In this document: positions 1 to 7,268 of the stretch, in pieces
Layout of the letters: the number at the start of each line of letters is the position of its first letter
Position numbering within the stretch: position 1 is the stretch's first letter
NCBI GenBank assembly: GCA_026770585.1
Contig: MU646706.1
Span: 325,251-335,900, forward strand
Length of the DNA: 10,650 nt
Source of the DNA: Baffinella frigidus
Lineage: Eukaryota > Cryptophyceae > Cryptomonadales > Baffinellaceae
Reading direction: 5' to 3'
Notes under the pieces: model-generated
What the model was told of the DNA's origin: nothing
Seen by the model: the letters and a program-made list of their open reading frames with translations, nothing else
Database searches by the model: none
Position numbers and translations under genes: made by a program

Positions 1-90
1 CACCATACACCATACACCATACACCACACACCATACACCATACACCATACACCATACACCACACACCACACACCACACACCATACACCCT
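1..90. repeat. 7-bp CACCATA/CACCACA minisatellite
   Basis: Tandem 7-mers of the form CACCATA alternate with the variant CACCACA from the first base of the window, grading into CACCCTAAAA just before the first exon. The 7-bp period and C-rich strand match the telomere-like arrays further on, so this is probably the degenerate 3' end of another repeat-filled intron of the gene that follows. The array begins outside the window. Confidence 0.8.
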
Positions 91-111
91 AAAACCGAAA
101 CGAACCAACAG

Positions 112-3073
112 GTGGTAGCGCGAATTCACGACTCAGGAATGGACGCGATCCTGGACACGACTCAGCTTGAGGCCACCACGAGCTACTTTACTATCCGGTC
201 AACCCCTACACCCTGTACCCTGTACCTTGAACCTTAAATCCTGTACCATGTGCCCTGAACCCTAAATCCTTAACCACAAACCACAAACCACAAACCACAA
301 ACCACAAACCACAAACCCTAAACCACAAACCCAAACAATATCGCTTCCCATCCTCACCCCCTTCTTCGTCCGCAGGGTGTTCCCACTCCCGGTGGTCTCG
401 TCGATCTCGCCCCGGCTCGTCCCGACGGCCGGCAGGTACCACCCTCACCCTTGCTCTGCCAGAGTCCACGCCTGTCTCTCGGGAGAGGTTCAATCTGGCG
501 CGATGCCGGAGCGCCAGGCGGAGCACACTCATCTCGGAAGGTAACAGGATCAGGTTCACTTTGTGTGCTATGTTGAGCATGGGTTGTGTGCGAAGATAGC
601 AACCACCACTCTAACATGCACAGAGAGATTGATAATTTATTGCGAAACAACCAGCGTCAGCGCCGCACATGCTAGGCATTGTGCCACTTACTGTACCCCG
701 TGTCGGCCGCTCATACGAGCATTTTCCGGATGGATTCTAACTCCACCTCCTACCGTAACATGCACACATGGAAGCCTAAGATAGCATTAAAGCGGAACGG
801 ATGCTGTGTCCTGAGGGCCTGCAGAACCCCTCGGGTTTCTCTGACCCGCTCAGCCTATGCACTTCCCGTGCCCTTTCGTGAAGCTTGACGCTGCCGTGTT
901 TTCATGCTCGTTTCAATAAAGTGGGCTTCTCTCTCACAGGGTCACGGTCACGCTGCGCGGGCAATACTTCGGGTCGTACTACTCGCGGGGGTACTTCGCG
1001 GCTTCCTACGGCGATTTCGCCATCTACATCGGGGGTGACAAGTGCCTTAACAACGCGTTCCTCTCTGACGGGGAGGTCACGTGCGAGGTCATTCCCCTCA
1101 ACCCGAAACCCGAAACCCGAAACCCGAAACCCGAAACCCGAAACCCGAAACCTAAGCACTAAACCCGAAACACTAAACACTAAATCCCAAGCCCCCCAAA
1201 CCCCAAACCCCAAACCATAAACCATAAACCATAAACCGAAAACTCCCTAAACCCTAAACCCTAAACCCTAAACCCTAAACCCTAAACCCGAACCCCGAAA
1301 CTCGAAACCCTCAAGCAGGTCCCCTCTGGCATCGGGCCATCGGCAGTCTCATTCAACGTCTCGGACGGAGCCCTCTCGCGCGCCGGCTCCCTCGGTAAAC
1401 CCTAATCCCTGTCAACCCTAATCCCTAAACAACAAATAATAAATAATAAATAATGAATAAATTGAGAAACAAAAACCTAAACAATAAACCCCACACCCTA
1501 AACCCCAAACCCTAAACCCTAAACCCTACCCTAAACCCTAAACCCCAAACCCCAAACCCTAAACCCTAAACCCAAGACCCAAACCGCAAACCCTAAACCC
1601 TGAACCCTGGACCCTGAGCCCTGAAGCCTAAACCAGACGCGGGGATCATCCACTCGCTGGTCATCTACGGGGGGGTCTCCGCAGACTCCGAGACCGCTGG
1701 GTTCATCCCAAACCCCAAACCACAAACCACAAACCACAAACACCAAACACCACACACCAAACACCAAACACCAAACACCAAACCCCAAACCCCAAACCCC
1801 GAACCCCAAACCCTAAACCCTAAACCCTGAACCCTGAACCCTAAACCCTGAACCACAAACCACAAACCACAAACCACAAACACCAAACACCAAACACCAA
1901 ACCCCAAACCCCAAACCCCAAACCCCAAACCTTCAACCCCCACCCCAAACGCTCACCCCCAAACCCCAACGCAGGTTCATCGCAGTGGGCCCGCGGCGGG
2001 TGGCAGCCGGGACACTCGAGTCGCCCTCAGCCTCCCTCTCGGACGCGAACCTCGCCCTCTCGCGCGGCGTCCTCGCCCTTGCGACCCTCGCCGGCCGCTT
2101 GTTCGTGGCGGGCAACTTCCTGACAGCAGCTGGGGTCAAGGTGGGGCACGTCCTCGCGTGGGACGGCTTCGAAATCTCGCCCTTGGGGCTCGGCGTCGAC
2201 GGCGCGGTCAAAGCGCTCGCGGTCTTCCGAGGCGGGCTCGTCGCAGGCGGGGCGTTCACGCGCGCGTTCCAGCAGGAAGGCCAGGTGGTCTCCTCGGGCG
2301 GCCTCGCGTTCTGGAGCGGCTCCGCGTGGTCGCTCCTCGGGGGGGCGTCTGTCCCGGGGGACGTGACAGCCCTCCTCGCGTCCGGCGACACCCTCTACGT
2401 GGCCGGGCGCTTCTCCAAAGTCGGCAGCACCCCCGCGCGGGGGCTGGCTAGGTACGACGCGGGCACGGGGGCGTGGCGCGAGGTGGGGGGGGGCGTCTCG
2501 GGGGGGGTCGTGCTCACCCTGGCGCTCCTGCATTCTGATCTGTATGTGGGGGGGTCGTTCACGCGGGTGGGGACTGTCGCCGCGGGACGCATCGCGCGGT
2601 TTGACGGGCGGCGTTGGACGGCGCTCGGGGACGCGGATGGGGATGTGCGCGCCCTTGCGATGATCGGCGAGTTCGTCTTTGCCGGGGGCGACTTCTCCTC
2701 CGTCGGAGGCGTGCAAGCAAGCAACGTCGCGCGCCTCTTTTCGGGCGCGTGGTCCGCCGTCGGCGGGGGGCTCAACGGGCCGGTGTTGGCCATGCGCGCG
2801 GTCGGGGCGTGCGTGTACATGGGGGGCGCCTTCACCGACACCGACGCGGCCCGATCCGTCCTCTCCCTCCCCGTCAAGTTCGTCACCCGCTGGTGCCTCG
2901 ACGGCGCTGACTCCCTCGAGGTGTCTGACGGGGGAGCGCGCCTCGCTGACTTCGATACCTTCCCCTCGCTGGGCCCCGTGCGCGCCATCCTGCACTACGT
3001 CCCGGGGGAGGGTGGGGAGAGCTTTGCCGTCGCGGGCAACTGCTCGTCGGGCACCGGGGTGTGCCTCGTCTAG
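112..3073 (+). CDS. Multidomain IPT/TIG and beta-propeller-repeat protein, 3' part, six exons
   Basis: Exons 112-197, 376-435, 940-1087, 1319-1394, 1637-1700 and 1975-3073 (TAG stop) are all bounded by AG/GT and join in phase to give 510 residues; the 5' end lies outside the window. Residues 1-31 resemble the end of a cadherin/Ig-like repeat (DSGM then SYFTIRVFP). Residues 34-115 are a clear IPT/TIG domain: VVSSISP, VTVTLRGQYFGS, TCEVPSG and SFNVSDG fall in the expected order, split by introns. Residues 177-456 hold six repeats of 42-50 residues with the pattern V.ALA...LYVGG.FT.VG...A..IARFDG..W.ALG, like Rax2/kelch-type propeller blades, with a partial seventh at 479-505. Such repeats usually serve extracellular binding. 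I see no membrane segment or GPI-like tail. Seen: splice phase and motifs. Inferred: a secreted or surface role with unknown partner. Codons are strongly GC3. The exon limits are predictions from motif continuity and splice signals. Confidence 0.85.
198..375 (+). repeat. Intron 1, containing telomere-like repeats
   Basis: The intron begins GTCAACCCC after CCG and ends CGTCCGCAG. The stretch from about 205 to 338 is made of CCCTGTA, CCCTGAA and ACCACAA units (CCACAAA repeated five times around 271-315). A short non-repetitive pyrimidine-rich stretch leads to the acceptor. Removing it joins CG to G and keeps the frame into the IPT/TIG start. No clear direct repeat marks its ends. Confidence 0.75.
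436..939 (+). other. Intron 2, non-repetitive; contains a possible cassette exon
   Basis: This intron (GTACCA to CTCTCACAG) is the only one of the five without telomere-like repeats. Its removal joins PTAG to RVTVTLRG, exactly the expected IPT/TIG sequence. The tail is pyrimidine-rich before CACAG. Inside it, 463-540 is flanked by CCAG and GTAACA, is 78 nt long, and is open in the right phase; it could be an optional exon but would break the domain. I see nothing else recognisable in the remaining 400 bases. Confidence 0.7.
1088..1318 (+). repeat. Intron 3, built from CCCGAAA and CCCTAAA repeats
   Basis: The donor is GAG/GTCATT and the acceptor AAGCAG/GTCCCC, in phase 0. Between them are blocks of near-identical 7-mers: about six CCCGAAA units from about 1103, then CACTAAA, CCATAAA and CCCTAAA blocks up to about 1300. 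Block-wise sharing of variants suggests local slippage or unequal exchange after the array formed. AGGTC is present at both boundaries (1086-1090 and 1317-1321), a weak direct repeat because AGGT is also the splice consensus. Confidence 0.8.
1395..1636 (+). repeat. Intron 4, telomere-like from donor to acceptor
   Basis: The donor GTAAACCCTAA and the acceptor CCTAAACCAG are themselves telomere-like units, so the repeat supplies both splice signals. The interior is CCCTAAT/CCCTAAA, interrupted by an AT-rich AATAAAT block at about 1432-1470 and CCCTGAA variants near the end. Removal joins CTC G to AC GCG, giving SLDAG in frame. Confidence 0.8.
1701..1974 (+). repeat. Intron 5, telomere-like array flanked by an 8-bp direct repeat
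   Basis: The donor is GG/GTTCATC and the acceptor is GCAG/GTTCATC. GGTTCATC therefore occurs at both ends (1700-1707 and 1974-1981), and removal restores AGFIAVG. The interior is wholly 7-mers of the types ACCACAA, CACCAAA, CCCCAAA, CCCTAAA and CCCTGAA. The same order of blocks, ACCACAA then CACCAAA then CCCCAAA, appears twice (about 1720-1800 and about 1852-1935), a higher-order repeat. Confidence 0.8.
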
Positions 3074-3353
3074 CCGCTCCTGAGCTCCGTGCGTGAAATG
3101 GCGTGGAATGGCGTGAGATAGGCCCGCTTCGGGACAGGAACATCCGGGGCGTGTATAGCCGCTGTGAGCAGAGAGGAGCATCTAGGGGGTTCGGGAGTGA
3201 TCTCGCGATTCCCAGGTTGCGCCAGTGCTTCGTGTGGCGGAATATTATTTTGAGTAAACAACCTTGTACATGTGCTGAAGCTCCGTAGCGTGGTAACCGG
3301 CGGATGTAACGAGTCCATTCATGTGGGGGGGAAATTATCATCTAATCATCTAT
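3074..3353 (+). other. 3' flank of the propeller gene
   Basis: Unique sequence after the TAG stop. It includes a short direct repeat AATGGCGTG (about 3098-3116). No AATAAA signal is visible, so the polyadenylation site cannot be placed. No second open reading frame with gene-like codon use is seen here. Confidence 0.4.
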
Positions 3354-3397
3354 CGCCTCTCGCCTCTCGCCTCTCGCCTCTCGCCTCTCTCTCTCGC
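3354..3397. repeat. CGCCTCT 7-bp tandem repeat
   Basis: About five CGCCTCT units run into a short CT-repeat. It is simple-sequence DNA with no coding signal. Confidence 0.9.
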
Positions 3398-3409
3398 TTG
3401 CAAGAAGGA

Positions 3410-3410
<1 letters not shown>

Positions 3411-3444
<34 letters not shown>

Positions 3445-3446
3445 CA
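3411..3446. repeat. (GGCA)n microsatellite
   Basis: About nine GGCA tetranucleotides follow GAAGGAA and end at GGCATGC. Confidence 0.9.
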
Positions 3447-3677
3447 TGCAATATGACCGTTTACAAAAGGCACGACACCTACATCTACGCCGAACAAAGT
3501 TCGGAGCAATGAAGGAACACGCCAACGGAGAACAGCAACTCGATAGAACTTTCGAAATGCTATTGCAGGTACTAGAATCGTTCCCGGTCCGTCTCGAAAC
3601 GTAGATGTCCTGTTTTTCAAAGATCCCTGACCGGCTCTCCGAGGCGTCGTGCCAGCACCCTTAAGCGATAAGACCTA

Positions 3678-3735
3678 CGACCCTACGGTAGGCAATCCGT
3701 AGGCACGTAGGGGGGGTTCCTGCGGATAAGGCGAC
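3678..3735 (+). repeat. Hairpin-bearing dispersed repeat, copy 1
   Basis: This segment contains CCTACGG (3682-3688) facing CCGTAGG (3697-3703), then GGGGGGTTCCTGCGGATAAG. It matches, in reverse complement, 10329-10383 with scattered substitutions and small length changes. The two are opposite-facing copies of one short repeat about 6.6 kb apart. The class is unknown; a small non-autonomous element is possible. Confidence 0.65.
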
Positions 3736-3738
3736 GGG

Positions 3739-4020
3739 AATAGGTTTGGGTTATCAGCAGCTGGCTGTTAAGATTCTCAGTAAATAGCAGATTATCAGTC
3801 AGCTGTTGTTAAGTCTGTTAAGGATTTATGAAAGTCGTCCAGGCTGGGAGGGGTCAATCCGTGGGGGTGTAGACTTGGGGGCGTAACCTTTCAGGGTGTA
3901 GGGTTGGGGGCGCACAGGGTATCCATCTTCTCTCCCCCCCCTGGAGATTTCGAGTTTGTGGGGGCTTGAGATGGCCGTTTGTACAGGTGATTTGAATCAA
4001 GCGGCTCAAAAAAACGGATA
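3739..4020. other. Non-repetitive spacer, nothing recognised
   Basis: This stretch has short internal similarities (TCAGTAAATAGCAGATTATCAGTCAG) and G-rich patches such as GGGTGTAGGGTTGGGGGCG near 3894. I see no gene-like frame, RNA gene or terminal repeat. Confidence 0.4.
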
Positions 4021-4361
4021 GCTAACCGCTAAACGCTAAACGCAAACGCAAAACCCCAAACCCTGAACCATAAACCCTAAACCCTTAATCAATCCGAAAG
4101 CCTAAACCCTAAAGCCTAGACCCTGAACCCTGAACTCTGAACCCGAAACTCTAAACCCTAAACCCTAAACCCTAAACCCTAAACCCTAAACTCTAAACCC
4201 TAAACCCTAAACCTGATCTCTAAACCCTTAACCCTAAACCCTAAACCCTACACCCTACACCCTACACCCTAAAACCCTAAAACCTAAACCCTACAGCCTA
4301 CAGCCTACACCCTGAACCTTAAACCCTGAACCCTCATCCCTGAACCCTGAACTCTAAACCA

Positions 4362-4392
<31 letters not shown>

Positions 4393-4799
4393 ACCCTAAA
4401 TCCAACACTCTAAACTCTGAACCCTAAACCCAACACTCTAACCCCTAAACCCTAAACCAATCCTCAACCCTGAACCCATTACCCTAAATCCACTACCCTA
4501 AGCCCTAAACCCTGAACACTTAACGCTGAGCGCTAACCCTAAACCCTTAACCCTTAACCCTACACCCTAAACGCTGAACCCTAAACCATGAACCCTAAAT
4601 CCCACACCGTGAACGTAAAAACCTAAACCCTAAACCCTAAAGCGTAATCCCTTAACAATGAACAATCAATTCTACACCCTACACCCTGTATCTCATCCCC
4701 TACCCCCTACCCCCTGCACCCTGCACCCTACACCCTAAACCCTGAACACTAAACCCTAAACCTTGAACCCCAAACTATGAACCCTACACCCTAAACCAT
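4021..4799. repeat. Long interstitial telomere-like array (degenerate CCCTAAA)
   Basis: About 780 bp of 7-mers have the C-rich strand on plus. The main units are CCCTAAA and CCCTGAA, with blocks of CCCTACA (about 4246-4270), CCCTCAA (about 4365-4395) and CGCTAAA at the left edge. The array grows more degenerate at both ends. It has the same orientation and the same variants as the gene's introns. No exon could be assigned on its left side, so whether it is intronic or an intergenic interstitial telomeric sequence is open. Degeneracy and flanking unique DNA on both sides argue against a true chromosome end. Confidence 0.9.
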
Positions 4800-4801
4800 A
4801 C

Positions 4802-4827
4802 AAGTCAATTTTGCCAGAAATTGACTT
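4802..4827. repeat. Perfect 10-bp inverted repeat
   Basis: AAGTCAATTT (4802-4811) and AAATTGACTT (4818-4827) are exact reverse complements around a 6-nt loop, immediately right of the telomere-like array. It may be the end of a foldback element or a boundary of the array insertion. Confidence 0.6.
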
Positions 4828-4904
4828 TGATTTTTTTTCTCAAGGCACTCCTCCAAGGCTATTCGGATCCTTTCTAAAGGTCTTTTACTATTTTTTTCTT
4901 GCAG

Positions 4905-5025
4905 GATGGCCCTTGCTTGCTTGCTTTTGGATCGCATAACCGGCCAAAAGGTAGTCCTTGAGTGGGAATATGCACATAGCATGCGCGCACCCTGGCACGA
5001 GCGGGAGACACTCCAGCACGTCTGA
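4905..5025 (+). CDS. Candidate terminal exon or small ORF, unrecognised
   Basis: A strong acceptor-like stretch of T residues ends in TTCTTGCAG at 4904. It is followed by an open frame beginning with ATG at 4906 and ending with TGA at 5023-5025, 39 residues starting MALACLLLDRITGQ and ending with RETLQHV. The composition is protein-like and no family is recognised. Against it: the stretch around 4917-4936 resembles part of the dispersed repeat at 5430 and 7600, the frame is short, and the opposite strand across 4791-4982 is also open. No upstream exon is identified. This is a weak call. Confidence 0.25.
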
Positions 5026-5351
5026 ACCGCGTTCGAACCGTTCGATCCACCCCGATAAGGTCGGGATGGAGGCTCATCTCCCTTTTCTCGACGGTTCTGG
5101 GAGCCTCAGAACGTGTTCAAATCCGCTGAATGGATCTGGGGCATCAGAGGACCTCAAACACACTCAATACATGACTCCCCCGAAACCACCGCATTTGGTT
5201 TTTCACACCCTTTACTCCCTCTTCGCAGAAACCTTGTTCCTACAAAGATGCTCAGATTTTCGAGGCCTACAACGAGAAAAAGTGTTCTGATTTGAGCTGG
5301 GGCAAAAAAGTTGGAGGCATCATAATCCTTGACATTGGGGCCATTTCTGGA
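5026..5351. other. Unique AT-richer sequence, no feature recognised
   Basis: Short overlapping frames are open on both strands, but none has GC3-type codon use like the confirmed exons or a recognisable motif. No terminal repeats or RNA gene were found. Confidence 0.4.
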
Positions 5352-5690
5352 TTTAGGTCCTTTAGGTTTGAAATGCTCCCAACATAGCCCAACGACACGC
5401 CTTTCCATGGAAAAGATCCGCAGAAAAAATCATTTTTGCTTTTGGATTGCATTAAGCTCTCCAGTGCAGAGGCTCATGAAGAGGGGATAGAGGGTGGTTC
5501 TCTTGGGGTCTTTGAGGTGTCCCCATCTGGCAACGCGATCGCCCACACACACCGAACCCAAGTCAGCCTTTATGAGGCTCATGGTATCCCATGGTTAAGC
5601 GCATAGAAGCTCCAACCGCGGATACCTCAGATGTCGAGTAAAAACAAAATTCCATCAAGTGAAAGGGATTGTGTGGGGGTGTGCGGTGAG
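5352..5690 (+). repeat. Dispersed repeat family, copy A
   Basis: The copy begins TTTAGGTCCTTTAGGTTTGA. It continues with CCCAACATAGCCCAACGACA, GCTCTCCAGTGCAGAGGCTC, CACACACACCGAACCC, AAGTCAGCCTTT and GGCTCATGGTATCCCATGG, ending with TTGTGTGGGGGTG. The same blocks in the same order are found at 7510-7828, with many substitutions and small gaps. It contains no coding frame shared between copies, so it is likely a non-coding transposable element or an old segmental duplication. Confidence 0.8.
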
Positions 5691-6072
5691 ATGAATTGGA
5701 TACCAGAGTTGGAATGTAGGGATTTGTCCCACTGCACAGTGAGTCATCCATCCTGGAAGTGTCAATGGATTTCAGTAGAGTTATGACCAGTTCAAGCGTC
5801 AGCGAGCAACAGTAGGTGTCAATAATGCAACGCATGTATGAGCAATCCCCCGCCTTTCAACAATGTTCTTCTCAATCCGCATGCTCGCGTGGCGCCTACG
5901 TTTGAGTGTTTTTCACTGCATGTCCTCCTAGATCTACTTGTTATGTGCCCCTCCCCACGTCGAAAAACCCCTCCTCCCCTCCCCTCCTCGTTTGTCTTGT
6001 TGACAGGGAAATTCCCCGTCTTGCCTGTCTTGTTGATTTCCCGCTAAATACCCAGTTTGTTCTCCTCCCTCC
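5691..6072. other. Unique spacer with pyrimidine-rich tract, no gene recognised
   Basis: A C/T-rich stretch at about 5945-5990 and an imperfect repeat of CTTGTTGA (about 5996 and 6029) are the only notable elements. No supported frame is seen. Confidence 0.4.
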
Positions 6073-6150
6073 TTCAGGTCCTTAGGTTCTTCGAGCTCCC
6101 AACAAAGTCGGACACTGGAACTTATCTGCAGAAAAGCCATTTCCGTTCGT
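6073..6150 (+). repeat. Dispersed repeat family, decayed partial copy C
   Basis: CAGGTCCTTAGGTTCTTCGA, then GCTCCCAACAAAG and CTGCAGAAAAGCCATTT, line up with the first 100 bases of copies A and B, but with a deletion and more substitutions. Confidence 0.5.
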
Positions 6151-6165
6151 TCCACATTACAATCC

Positions 6166-6240
6166 TTTAGGTCCTTTAGGTTTGATTTCGCCCAACGTAG
6201 CCCAACGACACGCCCTTCCCGAGAAAGGACTGCAGAATTA
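6166..6240 (+). repeat. Dispersed repeat family, partial copy D
   Basis: It begins TTTAGGTCCTTTAGGTTTGA and continues through CGTAGCCCAACGACACGCCC to AAAGGACTGCAGA. It is close to copy B in its first 70 bases and then stops matching. Copies C and D lie side by side. Confidence 0.75.
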
Positions 6241-6485
6241 AAGGTAACCTAAGGGCGGATTATATGTGTCTTTTTAATTCGCGAAATCCACAATTCAAAG
6301 TCACTTATTTACTTTGAGTTATTTCGAATCCGGGCAGATTTTCAAGCAAACCACAACGCTTCAGCCATAAAACAGTTTTGAGACCGTGACTTTTTCAAGG
6401 TTCAAAGAGAATTATGTCGAAACGTTGCAATTATTAAAAAAACTTGCTGCTGAACACAATTCAATTAAAATGGCAAAGTTGCATC
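6241..6485. repeat. AT-rich segment with imperfect inverted repeats
   Basis: ATTCAAAGT (about 6292-6300) faces ACTTTGAGT (about 6311-6319), and outer ATTCGCGAAAT faces ATTTCGAAT, giving an imperfect hairpin. CAATTCAAAGT also recurs at the 6694-6729 palindrome, so 6241-6730 may be a nested cluster of related foldback DNA. There is no coding signal. Confidence 0.4.
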
Positions 6486-6673
6486 AGAGCCATTCCGGTA
6501 GGACTTGTCGCGTTTTCGACCTCGAGATTTCAAGATTTCAGACTTCAAAAAGGGTTTAAAGGTCGTAAACCGTTTTAAAACACACCGTTTTTTAAATCTC
6601 ATGGTACAAAGGAAGTCTTGAAGTCTCGAAGTCGCGAAATCGAAAACGCGACAAGTCGTACCGGAATAGCTCT
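6486..6673. mobile_element. Foldback (MITE-like) element with long inverted ends
   Basis: The left end runs AGAGCCATTCCGGTAGGACT and on to TGTCGCGTTTTCGA. The right end is its reverse complement with only two differences over the first 34 bases, and weaker matching continues to roughly 65 bases. The interior is short and AT-rich (GTCGTAAACCGTTTTAAAAC) with no frame. This is the structure of a non-autonomous inverted-repeat element. No clear target-site duplication was found, so mobility is inferred. Confidence 0.65.
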
Positions 6674-6693
6674 AAGTTCAACACAATTCGAGC

Positions 6694-6729
6694 TCAAAGT
6701 GGCCGTAAAACGTTTTACGGCCACTTTGA
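6694..6729. repeat. Perfect 36-bp palindrome
   Basis: 18 bases (6694-6711) are followed with no spacer by their exact reverse complement (6712-6729), centred on AAAACGTTTT. The flanks continue imperfectly: CAATTCGAGCTC on the left versus CAATT on the right. It may be a self-complementary element or the core of a larger foldback. Confidence 0.85.
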
Positions 6730-6818
6730 ATTGCGAATTCTGTATTTTGTCGACACATAGAATCCAGCCTCAATAAGATGGTGGGGAAGCAGGTTATTTG
6801 CACAGGAACACGATCTTC

Positions 6819-6913
6819 CGACAAGACCCCCAAAAAGCCAGCGGCACTTTTGTGAAACAGAATTGAAAGTTAGTCCATAAAAGTGCCTCTTAACTTTTTG
6901 GGGGTCGGAACAC
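6819..6913. mobile_element. Small foldback element
   Basis: CTTCCGACAAGACCCCCAAAAAG on the left faces CTTTTTGGGGGTCGGAACAC on the right, then GGCACTTTTGTG faces CATAAAAGTGCC, around a short loop. The loop carries GAATTGAAAGTTAGTCC, which also occurs (reverse complement, one change) inside the elements at 7269 and 7885. These elements therefore look related. Confidence 0.55.
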
Positions 6914-6914
6914 C

Positions 6915-6983
6915 TCGAAAAGAACGAGACGTCAGTCTTGAGATCTCTCAGAGATCTCAAGACTGACGTCTCGTTCTTTTCGA
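6915..6983. repeat. 69-bp palindrome with 34-bp perfect arms
   Basis: Bases 6915-6948 and 6950-6983 are exact reverse complements with a single C between them. The match stops abruptly at both ends. Arms this long with no mismatch imply a recent inverted duplication, an active foldback, or a library/assembly artefact. It lies directly next to the right end of the 6819-6913 foldback. Confidence 0.9.
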
Positions 6984-7268
6984 TCAGACATCTCCGGGAA
7001 TCCTTTCAGATGTTTGAACTGCCTGGTGATGCAAATCCCTGCAATTTTGTACCACGAAAATGCAAATGGCTCGAAGTCCGACCGTCTTATACAGTTCCCT
7101 ATGATAGAATCCGCCCTAAGAAGTGGCCTAAATAGAGGGTGGGGTAGCAGACCAAAAGTTGTCGACAACCCCTTCGAAAAGTTGGCAAAAGTGGAGGAAA
7201 ACATTTTTTTCCCCTCTTGATGGGCCCGCCTGGGTGAAGTAAAACTCGTCGCGGGCCGTTTTTGGAGG
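6984..7268. other. Unique spacer, no gene recognised
   Basis: It includes GAGGGTGGGGTAGCAG (about 7134-7149), the reverse complement of the CTGCTACCCCACCCTC tail found after both 7269 and 7885 elements. The other strand is open for over 100 codons across 6932-7288, but that frame runs through the palindrome and repeats and has no recognisable domain. Confidence 0.35.

Noticed and set aside
1-90. A true chromosome end at the window start
   Set aside because: The repeats are degenerate and lead straight into an exon of a gene whose 5' part must lie further left.
198-1636. Target-site duplications at introns 1 and 4
   Set aside because: Boundary comparison shows no shared sequence beyond what splice consensus would give.
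1531-1943. Minus-strand frames reading GLGFRVWGLGFGV-type repeats
   Set aside because: A 7-bp repeat is open in all frames when it lacks stops, so 21-nt periodic peptides are an automatic product of the telomere-like array.
2027-3181. 384-codon open frame on the minus strand opposite the propeller exon
   Set aside because: It is a shadow of a very GC-rich, GC3-biased plus-strand exon. Its translation has no domain structure, while the plus frame has repeated propeller blades.
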